DNA of 64,000 nucleotides from Mactromeris polynyma (lineage: Eukaryota > Mollusca > Bivalvia > Venerida > Mactridae): the NCBI GenBank assembly GCA_032209605.1, contig JASFXZ010000033.1:3837001-3901000 (forward strand), given 5' to 3'. Under the pieces are notes generated by a model, which ran no database searches, was not told the DNA's origin, and was given only the letters and a program-made list of their open reading frames with translations. This document shows positions 10,927 to 25,900 of this stretch, piece by piece. Positions within the stretch are counted from its first letter, which is position 1. Each line of letters starts with the position of its first letter. The translations under genes and the position numbers were made by a program.

Positions 10927-13900
10927 ATGTCACGAATATTTCATACAAGGGATTTATTTCTCTTATGTATGGCAGTTATATACATGATTGCATTTGCATC
11001 TTTGTATATACAGATTCCAGGTAATTCCATTTGTCACATGTTTTCGCGTCATGATTTAATTGCTTAAAATAATTCATATTGAATATATTGTTTTTTACTC
11101 GCCTCTCATTAACTAAAGTCCAATAAACATGTTATATTTGGTTATACGACAACTTTGCAAATGATGTATGAATCTCTGAATCATCCACTTAAGGAGTCTG
11201 TTGTGAGATGTTCGGCTCTTGGCTGTATTTTACAAATTACTTAAGAGATATTCAGAGTTTATGACTATAGGGTGTTTAAACTGCTGTCATTTTTTGCTAA
11301 TACTTGGAAGATCACAAGTTGAAATACTTGAGGTGGAGAATATCTATGACAAACGTGTTGATAGGTAACAAAAGAAGTGTTTTGAGTCTCTCAAGGTTAA
11401 ATGTTTATTTTGCCTTAGAAGCTGCTCACTTGCATATATCTATTATCCTTAGAGTTAGATTGAGCTCTGAAATTTTATCTAGATATAAATACACCAAACA
11501 TTAGTGAATTAAGAATGGTGAAAATAAATGACTACATTTGCTCAAAAGTTACAATCAAATATTTTATTTTATAATTATTAATATCACCAATCTTCGGTTA
11601 TTTTGAAAATTTCGCATAACTTATGGTTTTGCAGTATTTTGTTTTTTTGACAACAACACCTACTTAAATAATATGGCATGCTAGGAAAAATACGCAAAGG
11701 AAATGATGTAGTCAGCATTAATTAACTATGATTTATAAAGTTTAAAATATTTGAAAGAAGAAACTGAACACGAAAGAAAATCAAGCAAATTGTTTCTTCC
11801 ATTAAGTTATTTCTTTAGTTCTGCGAAAACAAAAGCAAGCAGTATACATGTTGACGTAGAGGATTCCTGTTTATGTCCAGCTTTTACTTCTTCATATTAC
11901 TTCTGATTTCACACAATTTCAAAAACTTCTATCAAAGACTGTGTTAACAATAACAATAGATAGTTCCCACATCTACAATTTTTACCTCCCTTGTTCTTTA
12001 AGACTTAATCATCAGCCATTTTGATATGCAAAACTGATAAGCCCTTATAGGAGTATGAGTAATTTCCAAATATGTGATAATTTGAGCAAATACCAAGAGA
12101 ATTTGTATGTGGCAACCACTTTTTCTTCAACTTACTGAGCCATTTACCCACATGAGCATAATGACATACCCATAATTACTAAATTAGCGGTGCTAATTCT
12201 AAAGAATCGTAATATTCTCGAATTTCTATAATGAATACCAGTAAATAAAAGTTTATGATGATAATTAACATTCATGACCGGATATAGTTGTGTATTCATG
12301 TAATTTGTTTCAATTTGGATTTGCTTGCAAAGCCTATATCAAACGGTTAAAGGTAGATAGAAATAATAATTAATATTGAAAAAGGCATGTTAATGCCTTC
12401 ATACAGACATACTCAAAAATGCTGCATTATAACTTTTCTTAGAAGTTTTCCGGAATTGCAACACAGATATTTCCTATATGCAAGCGCTAACACGGCATGT
12501 ACGTTGTGATTGAAACTCCTGTATCAGACTTGTGTATTTGTCGTTTTGGGAACATGTGTACCAACAGGATGTAGGCATTTTCTCATGTTTACGACTAAGC
12601 AAATTTAAAAAAGACCTTATATCTTTATATATATATATATTTACCTTTAATAATCTGCATTTTATGGTAGATTCGAGGTAAGAACTATACTTGAATTCAA
12701 ATACCTACCAACATTTAACGCAGTATGTATTTTGCATATCACACTGCAGAACTTGCTTGTATGAAAGGACCACAAATATGATGGTGTCTAATAACACAAT
12801 CTTTTGAATTAATTTAATTTTCCTTATGACTCTGTAAAGTTGAAATGAAGAATGCACGCAGGTATTGCACACCTATTCAAAATAAAAATAAAACCCTTAT
12901 GTGTTTTAGTTTGAATGCAAATTCTTTATACAATGAGGAAAATGTAATTTAAAACATTTTGAAATGCAATTCTAATAAGGAAAATGTGAAAGCATGAAAG
13001 TAGGCTTGTTCTTACTTCTAGAAGAACAAAATTATTTTATTTTGCAAAACTTTAGGCCCAAGTATTACATTCCTTCCATAAATTATTGAATTGTTTAAAT
13101 TTGTTTTAAGAAATTTTATTTTCACTGTTTCACACTAAAACAACACCACGACAGATCTCTGTCTCTGTTACGTATGATGTTCAATAAACTGTGTTTTACA
13201 GACGCTTTGAACATGATAAAGAAATTGAAAGCGCCTGTCTGATGTAGAGTGGAAAGCATACAATTCTTCTAGATGGTCTCGAGACAGACGGCAAACTTTT
13301 ATTGCACTCTCTTCTGTTATACTGGTAGTATGCAAGAGGAAATCGACCATAAATCAATGTATTGCATTTAAAGTACTGAAAGAATAGTAACCTTAAGACC
13401 TTATCAGTGGATATAATGTTATATTACGAATAGAAAAAGGTCACTCCGCAGCCAGATCCGGGCCTGAACTTTAAGGAAATTTGCCTATCAATATTGCTGA
13501 CTATCAGAACAAGGGAGGTAAATATTGTAAATATATGTAAACTTCATTTTGAATTGAATCGGTCATTTTATAATGTACTTAATTTCAGGTCTCTATGGTG
13601 ACAATGGGATTCTTCCTGCCAAGCTTGTCATAGGAAAAGGTGACAAAGTTACTCTTATCATTTCTGTGTTTTGCACTTGTATTTTAACCTATAAAATAGG
13701 TTGATTCACCTGCAGAATAATCATTTACTTATATTGGATTTAAATAATTGTAAATATATCACTTTCTTTTTTATATTGCCCAGCGTATCAATTACATTAT
13801 CAAAGTTTCCCTATTATGGTTTAATTTTGTTATTACACAATTTGGTTACCAGGACCCCTAGAAGTATTTTATTTTATTTTGAAAACCCAAAGTAGCACTT

Positions 13901-16900
13901 TTTTATACTGATCTGGCTTTAGGCTATTTGAGCATGCTACAAACCAATTTAAAGGCTAATAATAAATAATGCTACTTCTTCAGAGGCCAGTACTTGGGAT
14001 GACCTGCTAGATGAACAGCCTACATTGTTGAAACTTACACCAAAACTTGGTCTTACCATTCAGCAAGGAATGGATTTATTGTGTTTTGCTGGAATGGCTG
14101 TGTCATTTTTATGTGTCGTCTGTAAATCAATGAGAGATACGGTCTCCTTCATTCTCCTCTGGATGCTTTATTTCTCTCTCTATCAGGTAAATACATCAAT
14201 TTATTGATATTTGATTTCTTTAATTTATTCAGTTGACTGTCAAATATAGTTGTGCAAAAGATTTACTCATAGAAGTTGTCCGAATTTTAGACAGTTTTGG
14301 TGAATTCTTGCTGACAAACTAGCACTAGTTCATTATTTGTAGACAAGGAGGAATGCTGTAAGTTTAGTAAGTGCTTATTAATTTCATTATGTTTCCATTT
14401 TGTCAATTCTTAGACCTATAGTTTTGTATCTAAACTTGATTTTAAAGCTTTCAGTATTTTCTATGTTTTAGGTTGGACAGACATTTCTCTGGTTTCAGTG
14501 GTAAGTTTGCACATTTTCACCAATTTAGTCTTGATTGTCCTGCATTATAGATGCTTTAATAACTTGATAATTATCTGATTTGAAACAATGTAATTGTTTG
14601 TATTTTTACCTCAAGTCTTCATCCAGCAAGCTCACTTGGTCGAGCAGTCATCTGTCTGACGGTTTGAACCCTAGGTGAGGCATTGACTGAGGATACTACT
14701 GTATGTCAAAGTCATTCCTCCATCTTTGATTTGTTTGTTGCTGGTAGGAGAACAGGTTGGCAATGGTTGGTAAAGCATGAGTACTGGTTAAGTTTAGTTT
14801 AACTTACTTATTTTACAATCACTCTCAAGGACTGCTTCCTGGCTACAACCTGCGCCCACACCAAATTTAGGGATTTTGAAGGGCTCAAACTCACGGTCTT
14901 CGAACCAGGAGTCAGGCACTCTACCACTGTGCCTCCCTTACTGGTTAGGTTGACTGGCTGCCATATATAAGTTATAACTAAGTTTGGTACTCATTATCCT
15001 GATGCTTGTAATATGATGCTTAGTTTTGTTATTTAATGAAGTAATTCTTCATTTCATGTTACATTTTCAGGGATATATTACTTCTAGAAGCTGGATTCCT
15101 GACGATATTGATTGCTCCATTCAATCTACAGATACCTATCAAGTCCTTCAAGATCTCATTCTACCACATACATGATAGTATAACTATGTGGCTTGCACGC
15201 TGGCTTCTCTTCCGACTCATGTTCTCCTCAGGTGTCGTGAAATTGACATCAAAATGTCCGACATGGTGGGGTCTGACAGGTATGACAAATCATTATGAAG
15301 TACAGAATTTTATTATGTATACCGGGTATATTCAACTGTTTTACATATTTTTTGTACCAATAAACTTTTTGGTAAACTCTAGCAAATGCATAGTTGCAAG
15401 TGATTTTATTTTTCAAAATAATATGTGTCTGTTTGTGTCCTAAAATTGTTACCTTTTGAAAGACTGTTCGTTTGGCATGACTCACCTACCCATGAAAATG
15501 GCCCCTACTCAAAAATATTTTAAGGATCTTAGTGGGATTTTTTTTAAAGCAATATACTAGTAGTTAACAGTACTATGATCATAGAAATTAATAAATCATA
15601 AAAATATTACCAACCTACCTACCTGACTAAATTTCACTGGGTAGGGTTATGCCAAACAAACAATTTTTAAGAATGGTCTTGTTCATTGCATATTTTCCAA
15701 AAATTAATTGTGTGAATCACTTTTACTCAGATATGTATTTTTTAATGTTCTTGTGGAACAATTTTATGGGGTGTTATTTTTAGATGTCTTGAAAAGAAAT
15801 TGTATGAAGCAGCGAAGTGTTTCTCTTGTTCTTCCACACTCTGAATAAATATTGTCCTATTGTTAAAATTTTATGCTTCAACAAACCTATGATTGTGATT
15901 AGTCTTGTTTCATTAACAATCGGCATCATGTATTTTAATGTGTGTTATAATGCTGTTACATTGACCGCGGACACGGCCTTGAACTATTCAGGCCGGTCGA
16001 TTTCAATGGAGGTAAGATTTTGTGTTCATGCTTTTCCGTAAGTAACTACAGCAAGATTCGATCCAGCAATATCTTGTCTTACAAAGGTGTGACGTATCCA
16101 CTGAGCAACTGAACCATCTGTGACAATTATGTATGATTTACCTCTATATCACAACACTGTAAAGGCATTTGCTCTGCAAAACACACGAAATAACACGGAA
16201 CAACTTGATTTACCTACTTTTGAAATAGATGAACCATGTAATATATTCATCCGTTTGCAGTTAATAAAATCGCACTATATTCTATGTTACAGCACTGTCA
16301 TGGCATTTTGAATCACAGGTAAGTGAACATTATGATAGGTGAATTTATACGTCTGTTTGATTTACCTATGTAAACAACGCATATGTATGTTGTAAGAAAT
16401 TTTAAGAAAATTCTCTTTTTATGAGAAATTACATACACCTATCTGTACGTATTTGATTGAAGACTTCTTGTGTTTACCTGATGAAGGACATGATGTGGAA
16501 ATTTATTTTGTTTGGAATCAATGTGTATTGCATGAAAGAACATTTACTCTTGACATACTATCTCATGTGGCATTTATTCATGGAGTTACCTCCCTTGACA
16601 TATTCTAGATTTTTTGTAATTCATTTCAATGTACGTTTTAGCTTACCTGTTATATTTGATGGTGTGTTTAATTCTTAAATGTGTTCTTAAAAGACAATTC
16701 AAAATCATAGTTTCATGCAGGATTTGTGTTACTACTGTCTAACTATGATGCTGTTCTACTTCCAGTGTATTCCTACGCCATTATCATGGTGGTGGCATCA
16801 CTTGCCATCGTGGTTTTTACAGCTGGGTGTTGTTGGTACCTACGTTATAGAGATTGCTATTCCTTTCCTATTCTTTGCTCCAGTACGATCAATGCGATTG

Positions 16901-19900
16901 TTTGCCTTCTGGTGTCAGGTATGTTTCCTTGTTAGAGGTATTTGTTATAGGAGTTATGGCCCTTGTGCAAATAGGGATATTGTGGCTGTAATTAATGCAA
17001 CAACAGGTATTGCTCCTGTGTACATGATGTGAAATACAGTGAAACCTCAATAACCAGACCACCATTGGTTCTGAAAAAAGTCTTTAAGAGAGGTTTTACT
17101 GTAGTTTTAATATGACTTCTGAAAGTTACGGCCTTTTGTGCCCAAAAATGCCCCTTGTACACATAATGTGATATTACAGCTATATAAACTGTACAAAAGT
17201 TATGGGCCTTGTACACAAATGTTATACTGTATCTGTAAATAACAAAACAAAGTTTGTTGCTGTCACTGTCCTTAAATTTCAACACAGAAACTTATTTAAA
17301 TCCAGTAGAACTACTGACAAAATTCTATAAAAGTCTGGTTCTCAGTGTTCTGTCTGTAATAGTGTGTTTGTTTGTCATATTAATTTAAAACCAGTCTGAG
17401 CAAATATTTCCTGACACAGGTCTCTCAAAGTTATGTTGATATAACAAATCTGCTTGATATTTGGATAATTTAATTGTAAATAAATAATCATATAAACAAA
17501 ATTTAAAATCAAACTCTATAACTATAATAAAACATTTGATTTGAACTTCTAATAAAATACATCAAAATTTAATATGACTATGTTAACCCATAGGCCATTC
17601 TCAATAAATGATTCACCGTCCAACCCCGCTGAATTTGGTCTTTAAAATGTTTGGCTTTTTAACACATGATCCACGTTTGATATTGTGAGTTTAGGACTGG
17701 AAAACAAATAATTTATTGAGGATTTCCTTACTGGCTACACCTTCAATATCACAGATATGTGTTTGAATTAACAAAATATTTTGTGTAGTTCCTTGATTTT
17801 CACATTCTTATATATAGATGTGAAGTGATAAATATTGTGAACAACTTCGGCCATATACACTAGATGAATACATAGTAATGTCCAAGTTGCAACTGTTTGC
17901 TCTAGTGTTGCACAGATTTAGATTTCCTGAGCGCTTGTAAAACATTTAGAATTTTCCATAATACTGAAAACTGATTCTAGATAAATGACGTTACTCTTGT
18001 GGATCTGACGCTTGGAGTACATATGATTTATGTATTCCATTCACATAATAACATGTTGCTGTTTCATCACAATGACTGTTGTTATTTGTTGAATTGTACA
18101 CTTTTCTGAGCAAACTGTACAGCAGACGATTTCCACAAGTCGTCGGCCATTTTCATTTTCCAGACAAGACCTTTTGTCCTTGACAACAAATCAGTCACCT
18201 CCTTTGTCAGCTCTTTCAGGAGGGTAGAATTTCCAGATACACTGTCTGCTGTGGCTATTGTAATTGTGATTTGAACTTCTTCATATCTTGTTAGTGGAAT
18301 GTCGTCTGCTTCTACTTCATTGTTGTGTTTTGTTGTCTCCCCATGAAGAGCGATTTTGAAAATTTCCTTTTGGGTTGTTGCAAAAATTGTATCTTTCCAG
18401 TCTATTCTGGTAGATACATGTACTTGTAGGATAGACATGAGTTTTTCAAAGAGACCTGCTGGAATACCAAGAGGAAGTTCATACGTGATGTTCACAATTG
18501 ATGGATTTTGAAGCATAGCTATAGCTTCATTCCAGTGTTCAGTGAAATCTTGTCCGCCTCTATCCTGGTTATACCAAGGTAAAACTATGATTGGATAGCT
18601 ATACAGCAGTCCATTTGGTTTATCAGGCTCAGGTATTGAGTAGCAGACGTCAAGTATTGGTACAAGGTCAACAAGTTCATTAAATTCATCATATTCTAGT
18701 TGTTCATAGAACCAGAAACAGTTCATCATTGGTCGAGATATTTGTCCGTTTGTCAAGAAAATGGCTTTGGCCAGTTCGAAATCTTCCTCGCTAAACATTC
18801 CTTTGCTAAGAAAGACCTTGTTCTCGCCGTAATCAAGGAAATCTTCCATATCGTGTCGAAATATCGACGCCAGAACTTGAACCAGGATTCTAGGTTTCTG
18901 GAATATGAGTTTCGACAATACTGGATTATCTCTGTACCATAATATTTCACCGGTATCATTGAGGTACTGCAAACAGTCGAAAAGCTCTTCTCCGACGACC
19001 GCGTTTTCTTTCCCGCTCATGACAACCTGCTTCCAGTTGATGTTATACTGTTTGTACTTCTTCAGTGACATTCGAACATTGTTCCAGGATTTAGGAATTG
19101 ATCTCTGTGCTAGAGGAAACAAACTCTTATCTATTACCATTAGTTCTAAGCTCTCAATAAGATCACTTGCACCATACAGACCTTCATTGTTGCTGACTAG
19201 TGAAACATCAGGCATGATACGTATTGGATTATCTATCAGATGCTGGAGATGATCTTTCTGAATCTGGAGATGTTTGAGATATTGAGCAGGTTTTAATTCG
19301 TTTGTGGCAGTTTCTAATTCTTCTTCCAGTTTAACTAGAGCTTTCTGAAGGTTTTCTGCATAATTTTGCATCTGCTTTTCTACATTTGTTTTGACCAGTT
19401 CTGTCACTGCTTTTGATTGGCTAATGAAACTATTGGCTCTACTGGGTGGGGTAGGAGTTAGCATACCTTTCAAGTCGAGAGTTGTGTCTGGTTCATCTTT
19501 GATTGAGCTTGCTACACTGTAGACAGATCGTCCTGAGTGAATAGATTGTCTAGATCGTCGTGCTGACCTGGACGACCTTGAAGAGATTGATCGGGATGGT
19601 ATGTCCGGTGTATTTATGTTGGCATTTTCATCCTCTATGGCATATTCTTCGTAGCTATCTAGATGCGTACCAACAAGTTTGACTACGACTCCTGGCATAT
19701 ATTTATTGAAGAATTCTAGCCATCTACCAATAGCGGAATAATGTGAGTCTGTGCTGTACATACTATGGTCGTATGCAAGCACGACTAAGGCGCTAGTGTC
19801 TACAAACAGTGGGTATATCATAGTATAGGCGTTATCTCCACCAAAGTCATGGATCATGAATTCTACATTGTTGTTGGTTTTCCAAGGTGTCTGTATCACT

Positions 19901-22900
19901 GCACGTGTTTTATCTATGTCACCATTTGTCATCAAAGACTTTTGATGAATGAGTCCGTTAACCAGACTTGTTTTTCCGCTTCCGCTGGAACCAAAACACA
20001 GCAGTTTCTGTCGCTGCAGATTCTCCGTTTTGATTATTGCTAGTTTCTTTAAGTAGTCGAAGATTTTTTCCGGTCTCTCAGTTTTCCAGATTTCTGGTGG
20101 TGGTTGATGGATAGGATTTTTGTAAAGCCATAGTCCGTACTTTGACAGTCTCTGAAAGCTATGGGCTGTTACTAGGTTTTTCAAACGATGCATTTTCATT
20201 GGAAGAGCTGTTATTTTGTTTTCTGTTATGTCCAATGTTTGCAGATTTTCTAATTCACAAATTTCATCAGGTAAGCAGCTGAGTTCATTCTTCTCTGCAA
20301 ATAATGTTTTCAGTTTTTTCAGTCCCCCGATTGCAGTCGGAATATGTCGTATCCTGTTGTCTGCAATGTTTAACTCTTCTAGATTCACTAGATCTCTAAT
20401 TTTTGGAGGGATTCTTTCTATTCGATTACTACTCAACCTTAGTGTAACTAAACTTGTAACCCTAGCGATGTCTTCTGGTAATAGATTCAGCAAGTTGTTT
20501 GACATGTCTAGTATGGTCAAATGGTTGAGATTGAATAAACTCGGAGGCACTTTACTTAGAAAGTTTTTGCAGACGTATAATTCTCTGAGAGAAATGTTGC
20601 TCATATCGGGAATATTGTTTATTTTAGTATTCTCTAAATCCAGCACTTCAAGTGTAGAGAGTTCAAACACGACCAATGGAATGTGTTCAGACGTAAGTTT
20701 TCCTTTGCGTAACAACTCCTCAGATTCCTGAAATGAATCAACTTGCGCACAAAAACTGCGATAATTTACCGCTAATGTGCGTAGTTTTAGCATTTCCGGT
20801 AAAGTTTCGGGTAAGGACTCGATCACGTTACCCCACAGTAATATTTCCTCCAGTTCCTGACAGTAGGCTATTTCTGGCGGGAGAGTAGTGATGTTCGTCT
20901 GCTGCAAGTTTAACTTCTGTAAATTGATCAGATTTCCGACTTCTGGCAGAAGCATGTTGATTTTGTTCCGACTTATGTCGAGTATTTTCAGCTGTACGAG
21001 CTGCCATATTGCTGGAGGTATGTAAGGGAGATTGCATTCGGAGATTCTCAGTTCAACCAGATTCACAAGCTCTTTCATTTCTGTAGGCAGACCACTGAAA
21101 TCATTTGGATTCGTACAGCGTATTCCATTTCTGCTGATGTCGAGTTTGGTCAATGTTTTACTGAGTCGTTTAATCTCAGGTGGAAGAGATCGTAGATTGT
21201 TGGAGGCCAGACAGAGCTCACCTGTATCAGTGGCTGAAAAAGATTGAAAAAAGATTGATGTTATTTGTAAAATTCAAATATTTGTATCAAACTGCATATA
21301 ATGAGTCAGTCATATGATGAAGATACTTGTTGTTGTGATGATTCAATCTCTCCGGGGCAACACCCTGTGGGAAACACAAAGTTTGGCTGTTGTTGAGAGA
21401 TTATTCCTCTAGAAAGGATTGAGTTTACATTCTTTCTATAGGAAATATTATTAATGGCGTTGCTCAAGAGAGGACCTCTCTTTTATTGTACCACAACCAA
21501 ATATCCTGCAATGTTTCTGACTATCCGTTGCATGTAAATATGATCTGATAAAATGTTAGCAATTTTACCATTTGCAGAGAAGTGAATTATTATTTAACCC
21601 AATAAATTTTGACTTTTTTATCATCATGTCACTTCTGTTAATTTTCAAATGCTTAAGTTTGTGTTGCCTTTATTTTGAGTTCACCTTCGTTTGACTAGAA
21701 GAATCAGGGGCAGAGCTCCCGACTTCTGATCTGAAGGTCAGGACTTTGAGTCCTTAGTTAAACAGGGTTAGATCACAAATTGCACAATTCCTGAATTAGT
21801 TGCAAGTACTAAACAGTCATCAAGCTAATTTGTATAAATCATTGGAACTTGTTTTACCATAGTCTAAACAAAACATCAACAGATCTGTTATGCCCACGAA
21901 GGAAGGCTTGTAGTATTTGCACTATAGCTTATATTCAATGAATCCCAGTAAAACTTTACACAAATGTTAAGCATGATGAGGTGTGTTGCAGTGTCACATC
22001 TGTACATCCAAGGTCAAGGTCACATGCTAGGGTTCTCCACCTCGGAGGCATTTGTCACTTTGTGCTGACATCTCTTATTTATATTACTGTTAAGTTAAGA
22101 TTAAAGGTGTAATTGTCATGTTAAATTTACCTCCAACTACTACCAATGGTAATACTGTCATTCCTTGTCCAGATAGATCTATGATTTTACGACCATCTTC
22201 TGTAAGATCCGGGGACTTAACTACTGTCTTCTTCTTGCCCTTGTCTTTCCCACTTCCCTTTCTCATGGCCGACTGAAAATACAGATCATTTTGATAAGTT
22301 ATGTCGTTATTTTGACTTAAAAGTTCATATGTATTTTCATGTGTATTTATTTTATTCAAGCCCTCAAAGGAGGCATCTAGTATTTGCACTGTCTGTCTGC
22401 ACATCAGTTAGGTCCGCTGACCACGTACATCAGTTAGGTCCGCTGACCATGTACATCAGTTAGGTCCGCTGACCACGTACATCAGTTAGGTCTGCTGACC
22501 ACGTACATTACTGTGCACTGTCTGTCTGTACATCAGTTAGGTCCGCTGACCATGTACATCAGTTAGGTCCGTTGACCACGTACATTACTGTGCACTGTCT
22601 GTCTGTACATCAGTTAGGTCCGCTGACCACGTACATTACTGTGCACTGTCTGTCTGTACATCAGTTAGGTCCGCTGACCACGTACATTACTGTGCACTGT
22701 CTGTCTGTACATCAGTTAGGTCCGCTGACCACGTACATTACTGAAATGATGGTAAAAACTGTGAAAAATTCCATAGTCTGTTTTATTTACTTGAGAATGG
22801 TTGTTAACAAAATCTGTGATGATCAGCCAATGAAAACATGTTTTGAAAAATATTGACCAATAGACATTGTGTACGCAATAACTGTATTCTCAACTAATTT

Positions 22901-25900
22901 TGCATTCATAATGGATTATGTGTTTGTCGTGGGTATATTTTTCAATGTTTCAAAAGATTCCTATAAAACTTGCACAAACACAAATGTTTAGCCAGATATA
23001 GACATGTGTAGTGTGTATGAGTAGGCTCTGTTACATTGTTTTTAAAATACTTCATGACTTTACGTGAACTGATCATACCAAGTCCAGCGTTTTTATCATT
23101 AACCAGGTCGCTATATCTGTCAGAGAATATAACGGCTTTGATACAAAACCTTTTTATTTAGATTTGTAGAAAATGGAATGAAAGTTTTAGGTTAGTTTGT
23201 ACTATAATGCACATAAGACATAGAGTTTGTTTGTGCAATGTCTAAACTCACAACTCTATGCATACTTTGAATTCTATACAAGCCTTTTTTATGGCAAACT
23301 TGGCGGATATTGGGCCCCCTTCCCCAAAGAAAAAAGTATATATTCTCTCCCCTACTTAGAAAGAAAATTCCCCTTCAGTAAATTAAAAAATTTTTTTAGC
23401 CTTATAAATACCCAAATTTGGTGATTCATGATGCAAATTTCCCCTATCAAAAGGACCTGCCATAATTCCCCAAAAGTGAAAAAAATGACTGCTATATCAA
23501 ATTATTTTAAAATTAAATCTATTGGATTCTATAAAACCAGTATGTTTACAGTTATACGAGGGTCATGCAAAAAGTTCTGTCACTGGGTTCGGATTTCTTA
23601 AGTGCTACGTTTTATCAAAACTATTTTTATTACAAACCTTCAAAGTATTCCCCCTTTACCGAAACACATTTTTATAACCTTTTTACCCAATCGCGAAAAG
23701 CAGATAAATAGTCTTCTTTTGGTATCTGTTGGAGACACTGATAAATGGCGCTGCCAGGAGAACTTCTGGACTTATATTTCTTTCCAGAAAGCATTTTCTT
23801 AAGCCTTTGAAATAAAAGAAAGTCACAGGGACTCAGGTCAGGTGAATAAGGCGAATGGTTTACAACTTCCACCTTTTCAGAAGCCAAAAAAGACTTAACA
23901 ACCTCGCACTTGTGAGAGGAGGCGTTGTCGTGTATAAGATGGACTCCTAACCATCCTTTGCTAGGACGTTTCTTATTGTAAAACTCTTTCACTTTCTTCA
24001 GTACAGAGTTCTTGTAGAATCGTCCAGTGACTGTATGACCAGATGGACAAGGCTATATCTTTCACCGACAATCGCGCATCCTGTTCGACCACAACTTTTA
24101 CAGCAGCGATGTTTGCCTTGGAAACAGAGGTTTTAGGCCTACTAGAACGGGTATCATCTTCGACAGATAATTTCCCAGCTTTAAAAGCTTTAACCCACCT
24201 AAAAACTGTGCGCATTGAAATGGCCTGAGGTCCATATATACCACACAATTCATCAAATATATATATCAAGCTTAATGCGGCATTTAATATAGCTACGAAT
24301 TTCAGTCTTTTCGTCCATTTTACAATGTGAAAAGTAAATTGGTCAGTGTATATGACTGCATGTATTTCAATTTGAAATAACTCGGTCATTTGAAAAGCAA
24401 TTTGCACAAAATAAACGAATATCATTAGCTATTGGACACACCATTCAAGTGCAATGAAGCGTTTTAAAAAATACTTGGGATAAAACTACAGATGCCCATT
24501 AGTGACAGAACTTTTTGCATGACCCTCGTATGTATGTGGTGTACTTATGCGTAGGTTGTATTAATCTGGATGTTTATTTTTCATTCAGATTTAAAATCTT
24601 TAAGCAGCTTTGTCTGCTTAATGTCGCTATGTGGATATAATGTGTATCAAATATGTGTCATTGTTGGGTGTATATAATCCTGTCAAATATATGATACATT
24701 TGAATATATATCTTAGATTATGACCTAACATTCTGGCGTGAAACACTTAAAGAGTTTTCAAGAAGCTTTGAGCAAACAGCATTGACTTTTGTGTCAAAGG
24801 TTATATAGCTATGTTGGAAGACCAGTCTTAAATCCCAAGCATCTGATTGGTTGGGTCTAAGCACAGTCTTAAAATTGGCCAATGGCAAGGCTACATTCTA
24901 GACTCGTCTCTGCACTCAGCGTCATAACCTTAGGCTCTGATAAATTGCCTTGGGTTTATTTAGAAGAACTGGTTGGGTCCCTTGCAATGAGTTTTAACCA
25001 TTCGATCCCCAGTTATATTTAGAACAACAGGGGCTTAATTTGAATAGAATCAAAATTTTACGGTTATCAGTTTACATTTGTACATACCTTTAATTCTCCA
25101 CCTTGACCCTTTTTCCCTGGTGAAACACTTTTACTTTTCCTTGATGGGCTGGGGCTTTTCTTTGATCCTTTACTACCTGCTGACTTGGCAGGACTGCTGA
25201 CCCGAGCCCCTGATGGGGACCCATCTTTGGACTTAGCAGATGAAGGCTTTTCCATCCTCTGAAAGTAGTGAAGTTAATAGTGAGTAATTACTTGAATGAA
25301 AGTATTGGTACTGAATACAAAGACATGAGAGGCATAATGGTGGAGGGGTGAAACATTCATTCACATACAAAGACCATCGGTTAGAATCCTGCATAGCATG
25401 AACCTTGATCGTCACAAGCCCTGAAATAGGTGCGAGTACCGGTTCGTTACTCAGGAAGCAGTCATCATGACTGAATAATACTGTTGCTAAGTTGTAGAAA
25501 CTGGTTTCATAGTTGATTTTAATAAATAATTTTAAACTAAAAAAAACTCTTAATCGATATATGGGTTCAAAAAGCTTTCATCAGATGAAAAATAACTTGT
25601 TCATCATGTTACATTACCGTCCTATACCATCACCTTATTGGTTTGGCTTTTAAACATCAATATCGATATAGGGTGAATTTTATAGAAGAAATATGATTGA
25701 AATATATTGTCCCTACGTATTCTGCAGTAAGGTTCAAAATCAAACATAAAAACTTCATTGAGCACATGGATTTGTTAACATGTATTGCACTGAATTGAAG
25801 AAATCTGTCAAAAATACATTGCGTAATGAACTGTAAAAATAGAACTGTAGGAACCACTTATAAGAAGAGACTGTACGTAGATACCGCAGAATAAATGTTG

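Noticed and set aside
13168..13350. 60-aa minus frame ([16 protein letters not shown]) as an exon
   Set aside because: The codon pattern looks plausible, but no partner exon, family match or clear splice sites were found in LMF2 intron 1.
15280..15281. Strong donor ACAG|GTATGA as the end of LMF2 exon 5
   Set aside because: It leaves phase 1 while exon 6 needs phase 0, and the sequence beyond it still encodes family-like residues.
22384..22742. CRISPR array
   Set aside because: Spacers are identical to each other and the context is a eukaryotic intron; it is a composite tandem repeat.
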